This document shows, in pieces, positions 5,012 to 8,573 of a DNA stretch of 8,573 nucleotides. The position numbers and the translations under genes are program-made. Under the pieces are notes generated by a model, which saw only the letters and a list, made by a program, of their open reading frames with translations, did not search any database and was not told the DNA's origin. The stretch comes from Paracoccaceae bacterium (GTDB lineage: Bacteria > Pseudomonadota > Alphaproteobacteria > Rhodobacterales > Rhodobacteraceae): the NCBI GenBank assembly GCA_011525185.1, contig WTIQ01000401.1, positions 387-8,959 on the forward strand. The letters run 5' to 3'. Position 1 is the stretch's first letter. Each line of letters opens with the position of its first letter.

Positions 5012-6679
5012 GTGCAACATTTCAAAAAATGGCCAAGCGGGATTCCAAAGTCAGTCGACTTTCCAGATCAGTCTTTAATCGATAATTTATATGCGAGCGT
5101 TCAAAAGACTCCAGATCGGACTGCCATGATCTTTTATGGAGCCGAATTCACCTATGCAGAGCTTTTACATGACATAGAACGTCTGAGTGGATATTTGCAG
5201 TCTACGCTTATGCTGAAGACGGGTGAGCCCGTTTTGCTTTACTTGCAAAATTCGCCACAATTTATCATCTCTTATTACGGGATTTTACATGCAGGTGGCG
5301 TTGTCGTACCCGTCAACCCAATGTCGCGTCATGCCGAAGTTGCTTATCTACAAGCGGATACGGATGCGCGCATATTGATGGCAGGAGGAGAGGTTTTTGA
5401 ACACGCCATGCCTCTCTTGCTGGCGGGTAAATTAGAGCAAATTTTAGTCACAAATTATGCAGAACGGGTTGATCCCGCATACGATCTGAAACTGCCCGCC
5501 TCTCTTGTGTATCGAGAAGAAGACAAAATCCAAGCCCTCGGTTGCACGCTTTGGTCTAATGCGATTCAATCTGCTCGACCACAGCCACCCGTTAAACGCA
5601 CAGCACATGATCTTGCTATAATTCCCTACAGCTCAGGCACAACTGGACAGCCCAAAGGGTGCATGCATTCTCATGCCAGTACAATGGCAACAGCCGTAGG
5701 GGGCGTGCTTTGGCATCAGTTTGAAGAGCATAGTATTTCCCTTGTGACATTACCGCTCTTTCATGTCACAGGCATGCAAGGCGCAATGAATGGCCCCATT
5801 TATGCAGGGGGCACAATGGTGATCATGGCTCGCTGGGACCGAGAAGTTGCCGCTGAGCTGATCAAACGCTACCAGATTACGCGGTGGCGCTCTATTTCCA
5901 CAATGGCCATTGATATGGTCAATGACCCCAAGCTGATGTCTTATGATCTCAGTTCGCTCAAGGCCATTGGCGGGGGAGGCGCTGCGATGCCGGCCCCTGT
6001 TGCGCACAAGCTCAAAGAGATGACAGGATTGGATTATCTTGAGGGCTATGGCCTAAGCGAGACAATGGCGGCAACACATCTCAATCCCCCACAGGAGCCA
6101 CGGGCGCAATGCCTCGGCATTCCTGTTTTTGACGTCAAATCATGTGTATGGTCCCCCGAAAGTGGCGAGATCCTTGCCCCAAATGAAATTGGCGAAATCC
6201 TCATGGCTGGACCGCAAGTGTTCCTTGGATACTGGCGACGCCCAGAGGACACAGAAGCAGCCTTTGTGACCCTTGATGGCACCCGCTATTTCAGGAGCGG
6301 CGATATAGGATATATGGATGAGGATGGCTTTTTTTACATGGTTGACCGCTTGAAGCGGATGATCAACGTTTCAGGCTTCAAAGTCTGGCCTGCAGAAATC
6401 GAGGCCATGATGCATGCACATCCCGATATTGCCGAGGCCTGTGTGATCGGATCAACCCACCCCCGCAAGGGAGAAGCGGTGAAAGCCATCATTGTCCCCA
6501 CCGATCCCGCCAGTCCTCCCAAGGCCGACGAAATCATCACTTGGTGTAAATCGATTATGGCCGCCTATAAATGCCCGAAGCTTATCGAATATATGGATCA
6601 CTTACCCAAATCAGGCTCTGGAAAAGTAATGTGGCGGGCTTTGACAGACGCAGAGAACGCTCAAAATAAGCAAGGCTAA
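5012..6679 (+). CDS. AMP-forming acyl-CoA synthetase (fatty-acid or related carboxylate CoA ligase)
   Basis: This 555-residue ANL-family adenylate-forming enzyme is complete. The phosphate-binding loop is IPYSSGTTGQPKG (204-216), the A5 motif is GYGLSET (345-351), the ribose-binding Asp is Asp431 in RSGDIGYMDEDG, the hinge region is DRLKRMINVSGFKVWPAEIE (445-464), and the C-terminal catalytic lysine is Lys538 in PKSGSGKV. The reaction is carboxylate + ATP + CoA to acyl-CoA + AMP + PPi, in the cytoplasm. Motifs and length place it with medium/long-chain fatty-acid and related CoA ligases; the exact acid cannot be read. The start is GTG with AGGGAG 8 nt upstream. It is the first of a same-strand run with an SDR, a MaoC hydratase and a flavoprotein, so it probably feeds that pathway with substrate. 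The 3' gap to the SDR is 81 bp. Confidence 0.92.
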   Translation: MQHFKKWPSGIPKSVDFPDQSLIDNLYASVQKTPDRTAMIFYGAEFTYAELLHDIERLSGYLQSTLMLKTGEPVLLYLQNSPQFIISYYGILHAGGVVVPVNPMSRHAEVAYLQADTDARILMAGGEVFEHAMPLLLAGKLEQILVTNYAERVDPAYDLKLPASLVYREEDKIQALGCTLWSNAIQSARPQPPVKRTAHDLAIIPYSSGTTGQPKGCMHSHASTMATAVGGVLWHQFEEHSISLVTLPLFHVTGMQGAMNGPIYAGGTMVIMARWDREVAAELIKRYQITRWRSISTMAIDMVNDPKLMSYDLSSLKAIGGGGAAMPAPVAHKLKEMTGLDYLEGYGLSETMAATHLNPPQEPRAQCLGIPVFDVKSCVWSPESGEILAPNEIGEILMAGPQVFLGYWRRPEDTEAAFVTLDGTRYFRSGDIGYMDEDGFFYMVDRLKRMINVSGFKVWPAEIEAMMHAHPDIAEACVIGSTHPRKGEAVKAIIVPTDPASPPKADEIITWCKSIMAAYKCPKLIEYMDHLPKSGSGKVMWRALTDAENAQNKQG

Positions 6680-6689
6680 AGAAAACGTT

Positions 6690-6735
6690 ACGGAAGTTTG
6701 CGCGATCGATATTGATCTTGAGGTCAAACCTTCGT
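6690..6735. repeat. Imperfect dyad between the synthetase and SDR genes
   Basis: Arms ACGGAAGTTTG (6690-6700) and CAAACCTTCGT (6725-6735) are complementary at 9 of 11 positions. The 24-nt interior holds a second dyad, GATC-GATATT-GATC (6704-6717). In RNA this could fold as a stem within the intergenic leader. A T-rich stretch follows, but the gene order continues on the same strand, so a full terminator is unlikely. It might be a partial attenuator, a processing site or an operator. Confidence 0.35.
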
Positions 6736-6750
6736 TTCTTTGATTAAAAC

Positions 6751-6754
6751 GGAG
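6751..6754 (+). promoter_or_regulatory. Ribosome binding site fixing the SDR start at ATG 6761
   Basis: GGAG (in GGAGAAG) lies 6 nt before ATG 6761. An in-frame TTG at 6740 would extend the protein by 7 residues but would place this site inside the coding region and has no good site of its own. Confidence 0.75.
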
Positions 6755-6760
6755 AAGCCC

Positions 6761-7576
6761 ATGACACCAGACAGTTTATTTTCTTTGCAGGGTCGCGTGG
6801 CGTTAGTCACCGGTGGTGCAACGGGTATCGGAAAAATGGCCTGTTACGGCCTTGCTGCTGCGGGTGCTCGTGTCTTGACAGCCAGCCGCAAGGCTGAGGC
6901 CTGTCACGCCGCGGCAGATGAGATCAATGCACAAGGCTTAGCAGGAAGTGTCGAAGGGTTTGGCGCAGATATCTCTACAGAAGAGGGCATCGCAGCCCTT
7001 ATTTCTGAAGTTAAACACCGCACCGATTGCTTGCATATCCTCATGAACAATACAGGGCGCACTTGGGGCGCCCCCTTGGGTGACTTTCCCTATGATGGAT
7101 GGGGGAAAGTCATGGATTTGAACGTGACAGGGATGTTCCACCTCACTCAAGGCTTGATCGAAATGCTTCATGCATCCTCATCCGCCGATGATCCAGCTCG
7201 GATCGTCAATGTCGGGAGCGTGATGGGCGAAATTCCAATGGGAGACGGGGCCTATTCCTATGCCATGTCAAAATCAGCTGTGCATCATATGACATGTATC
7301 CTTGCAAAAGAACTCGCCGAGCGGCACATCACGGTGAATGCGCTCGCCCCTGGTCCCTTTCAATCTGGCATGACCAAATTTGCAATTGGGGATCAAGACA
7401 GCAAAGATCGCGTTGGTCAGCGGGTTCCTCTTGGTCGTGTAGGCCGCGCTCAAGACATCGCAGCCTGTTTACAATTTCTCTGCGGATCTGGAGGGTCCTA
7501 TATAACAGGGAGCATTATTCCTGTCTCAGGTGGGATTAATGTCTCAACAGGACATTCCATTTTTGGGGAAGACTAA
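6761..7576 (+). CDS. RhlG-like short-chain dehydrogenase/reductase (SDR)
   Basis: From ATG 6761 the protein has 271 residues, typical of a classical SDR with a Rossmann fold. The cofactor loop is TGGATGIG (17-24), with Arg43 after the second strand (TASRK), which favours NADP(H). The NNAG motif appears as NNTG (96-99). The catalytic tetrad is Asn121, Ser153 (NVGSVMGE), Tyr167 and Lys171 (YAMSK). The sequence around NNTGRTWGAPLGDFPYDGW, ARIVNVGSVMGEIPMGDGAY and GSYITGSIIPVSGG resembles, from memory, Pseudomonas RhlG and related 3-ketoacyl reductases. The likely reaction is reversible 3-ketoacyl/3-hydroxyacyl interconversion. A MaoC gene begins one base after the stop, which fits (R)-3-hydroxyacyl chemistry. 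Substrate, direction and whether the carrier is CoA or ACP are inferred. Confidence 0.9.
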   Translation: MTPDSLFSLQGRVALVTGGATGIGKMACYGLAAAGARVLTASRKAEACHAAADEINAQGLAGSVEGFGADISTEEGIAALISEVKHRTDCLHILMNNTGRTWGAPLGDFPYDGWGKVMDLNVTGMFHLTQGLIEMLHASSSADDPARIVNVGSVMGEIPMGDGAYSYAMSKSAVHHMTCILAKELAERHITVNALAPGPFQSGMTKFAIGDQDSKDRVGQRVPLGRVGRAQDIAACLQFLCGSGGSYITGSIIPVSGGINVSTGHSIFGED

Positions 7577-7577
7577 G

Positions 7578-8033
7578 ATGGCGCATCCCGATCAATTTGC
7601 CGCCCAAGTGGGAAAGATCATTGGAACCTCACGCTGGTTCACTTTGGATCAGTCTCGTATTGACGCCTTTGCGGATGTGACCGACGACCATCAGTTTATT
7701 CATATTGATCCCGAAAAAGCAAAAGAGACCCCGTTTGGTCAAACCGTTGCGCATGGGTTTTTGACCCTCTCTATGCTCTCTGCGATGATCTACGATGCCG
7801 TCCCGCGTATCGACGGACTTAAAATGGGTGTAAACTATGGATTTGACAAAATACGCTTTGTCTCTCCCGTGCGCTCAGGTGCCCGCGTTCGGGCGCAGTT
7901 TACTCTAAAATCCTGCGATTTTTCCAAAGCGGACGAAATGACCAATATCTTTGATGTGCTGGTCGAAATCGAACATGAAGACCGCCCTGCGATTGTTGCA
8001 GAGTGGATCAGTCGCCAATATTACTCACTCTAG
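7578..8033 (+). CDS. MaoC-family (R)-specific enoyl-CoA hydratase/dehydratase
   Basis: From ATG 7578 the protein has 151 residues, the usual length of single hot-dog-fold MaoC/PhaJ-type hydratases. The hydratase-2 motif is visible: FADVTDDHQFIHIDPEKAKETPFGQTVAHGFLTLSM, with Asp37 and His42 matching the catalytic Asp/His pair of PhaJ. The usual reaction is reversible syn hydration of trans-2-enoyl-CoA to (R)-3-hydroxyacyl-CoA. An in-frame ATG at 7530 would overlap the SDR by 47 bp; ATG 7578 is preferred because the GGGGAAG at 7565-7571 is well placed and MAHPDQFAAQVGKIIGTSRW fits the family N-terminus. The start follows the SDR stop by 1 bp and the next gene starts 8 bp after this stop, so the three are almost certainly cotranscribed. 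Confidence 0.92.
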   Translation: MAHPDQFAAQVGKIIGTSRWFTLDQSRIDAFADVTDDHQFIHIDPEKAKETPFGQTVAHGFLTLSMLSAMIYDAVPRIDGLKMGVNYGFDKIRFVSPVRSGARVRAQFTLKSCDFSKADEMTNIFDVLVEIEHEDRPAIVAEWISRQYYSL

Positions 8034-8041
8034 GACCAAAA

Positions 8042-8573
8042 ATGCCCCAGCTTCCCCCGATCTTTTCAACATTGCGCCTGCCCGTTGTGGCCGCCCCTTT
8101 GTTCATCATCTCAAACCCAGATCTGGTGATTGCCCAGTGCAAAGCGGGTGTTGTTGGCTCCTTTCCTGCATTGAATGCACGCGAAGCCGAAGGGGAGCCA
8201 CCGCTTTTGGACAGTTGGCTCAAAAAGATCACAGAGGAGTTGGATCGTTATAATCAAGCCAACCCAGATGCCCCCGCCGCACCCTTTGCAGTGAACCAAA
8301 TTGTGCATCGCTCAAACGCCCGACTTGAACGCGATATTGAGATCTGTGTGAAATGGAAAGTGCCGATTTGGATCACCTCTCTTGGTGCGCGTGTCGAGGT
8401 CAATGAGGCCGCACATAGCTGCGGCGGCATCGCGCTTCACGATATTATCAACAACCGCTTTGCCAAAAAAGCGATTGAAAAAGGCGCAGATGGGCTGATT
8501 GCCGTAGCAGCAGGCGCAGGAGGGCATGCGGGTCAATTGTCCCCCATGGCGCTCATTAGCGAAATAAGAGAGT
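8042..8573 (+). CDS. Nitronate monooxygenase / FabK-like FMN-dependent oxidoreductase, 3'-truncated by the window edge
   Basis: An open frame of 177 residues runs off the window end. It begins MPQLPPIFSTLRLPVVAAPLF and continues with NPDLVIAQCKAGVVGSFPALNARE, typical of the FMN-binding TIM barrel of the nitronate monooxygenase (2-nitropropane dioxygenase) family. GIALHDIINNRFAKKAIEKG is followed by ADGLIAVAAGAGGHAG, whose His162 aligns with the family's active-site histidine. This family also includes the enoyl-ACP reductase FabK, and many members in acyl-CoA gene clusters have no proven nitronate activity. AGGA overlapping the maoC stop lies 6 nt before the ATG. The C-terminal half, with the FMN phosphate-binding region, lies beyond the window. 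It is likely the fourth gene of the acyl-CoA run; the physiological substrate is unknown. Confidence 0.9.
   Translation, partial: MPQLPPIFSTLRLPVVAAPLFIISNPDLVIAQCKAGVVGSFPALNAREAEGEPPLLDSWLKKITEELDRYNQANPDAPAAPFAVNQIVHRSNARLERDIEICVKWKVPIWITSLGARVEVNEAAHSCGGIALHDIINNRFAKKAIEKGADGLIAVAAGAGGHAGQLSPMALISEIRE

Noticed and set aside
6690..6750. Rho-independent terminator after the acyl-CoA synthetase.
   Set aside because: The stem is imperfect with a 24-nt interior, the following T-rich stretch is interrupted, and the next gene continues on the same strand in a related pathway.
6740..6760. In-frame TTG at 6740 as the SDR start.
   Set aside because: GGAGAAG at 6751-6757 is correctly spaced for ATG 6761, and SDR proteins normally begin close before the Rossmann strand.
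7530..7577. In-frame ATG at 7530 as the MaoC start.
   Set aside because: It would give a 47-bp overlap with the SDR gene and an unusual N-terminal extension; ATG 7578 has a good ribosome binding site and a family-like start.

Overview
The window looks like a chromosomal segment of a marine-type alphaproteobacterium, most likely Rhodobacterales. This rests on gene order (rnd-lptC-lptA-lptB-hpf-ptsN), a short HRDC-less RNase D, a long-form Hpf, and a NodH-like sulfotransferase of a kind I associate with Rhodobacteraceae. By eye the base composition is only around half G+C, which is low for that order, so a lower-GC member is suggested. No tRNA, rRNA, CRISPR, insertion sequence or phage gene was seen, and no gene-free stretch exceeds 300 bases.

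Left block (1-1058, plus strand): the 3' part of a sulfotransferase-like gene. The reading frame is open to the window edge, so the gene begins upstream. It converges on ptsN with only 7 bp between the two stop codons.

Central block (1066-4851, minus strand, transcribed right to left): rnd, lptC, lptA, lptB, hpf, ptsN. LptC, LptA and LptB are the inner-membrane, periplasmic and ATPase parts of the lipopolysaccharide transport machine, and their genes are packed with a 4-bp overlap (lptC/lptA) and a 6-bp gap (lptA/lptB). A 215-bp spacer separates lptB from hpf and ptsN. In E. coli and many other proteobacteria rpoN sits at this junction; here it is absent, and the spacer carries a candidate promoter for hpf-ptsN. 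Both rnd and lptC appear to start with TTG.

Right block (5012-8573, plus strand): a compact four-gene run after a 160-bp divergent spacer. It encodes an AMP-forming acyl-CoA synthetase, an RhlG-like short-chain dehydrogenase/reductase, a MaoC-type (R)-hydratase/dehydratase, and a nitronate monooxygenase/FabK-like flavoprotein cut by the window end. Together they look like an acyl-CoA pathway: activation of an acid, then hydration/dehydration and keto/hydroxy chemistry, with a flavin step. The substrate cannot be read from sequence. The most interesting reading is that the last three enzymes match the three reductive steps of a fatty-acid cycle (ketoreductase, dehydratase, enoyl reductase); a catabolic side-branch of beta-oxidation is equally possible. 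The divergent spacer holds two clean dyads that could be a hairpin or a regulator's operator.
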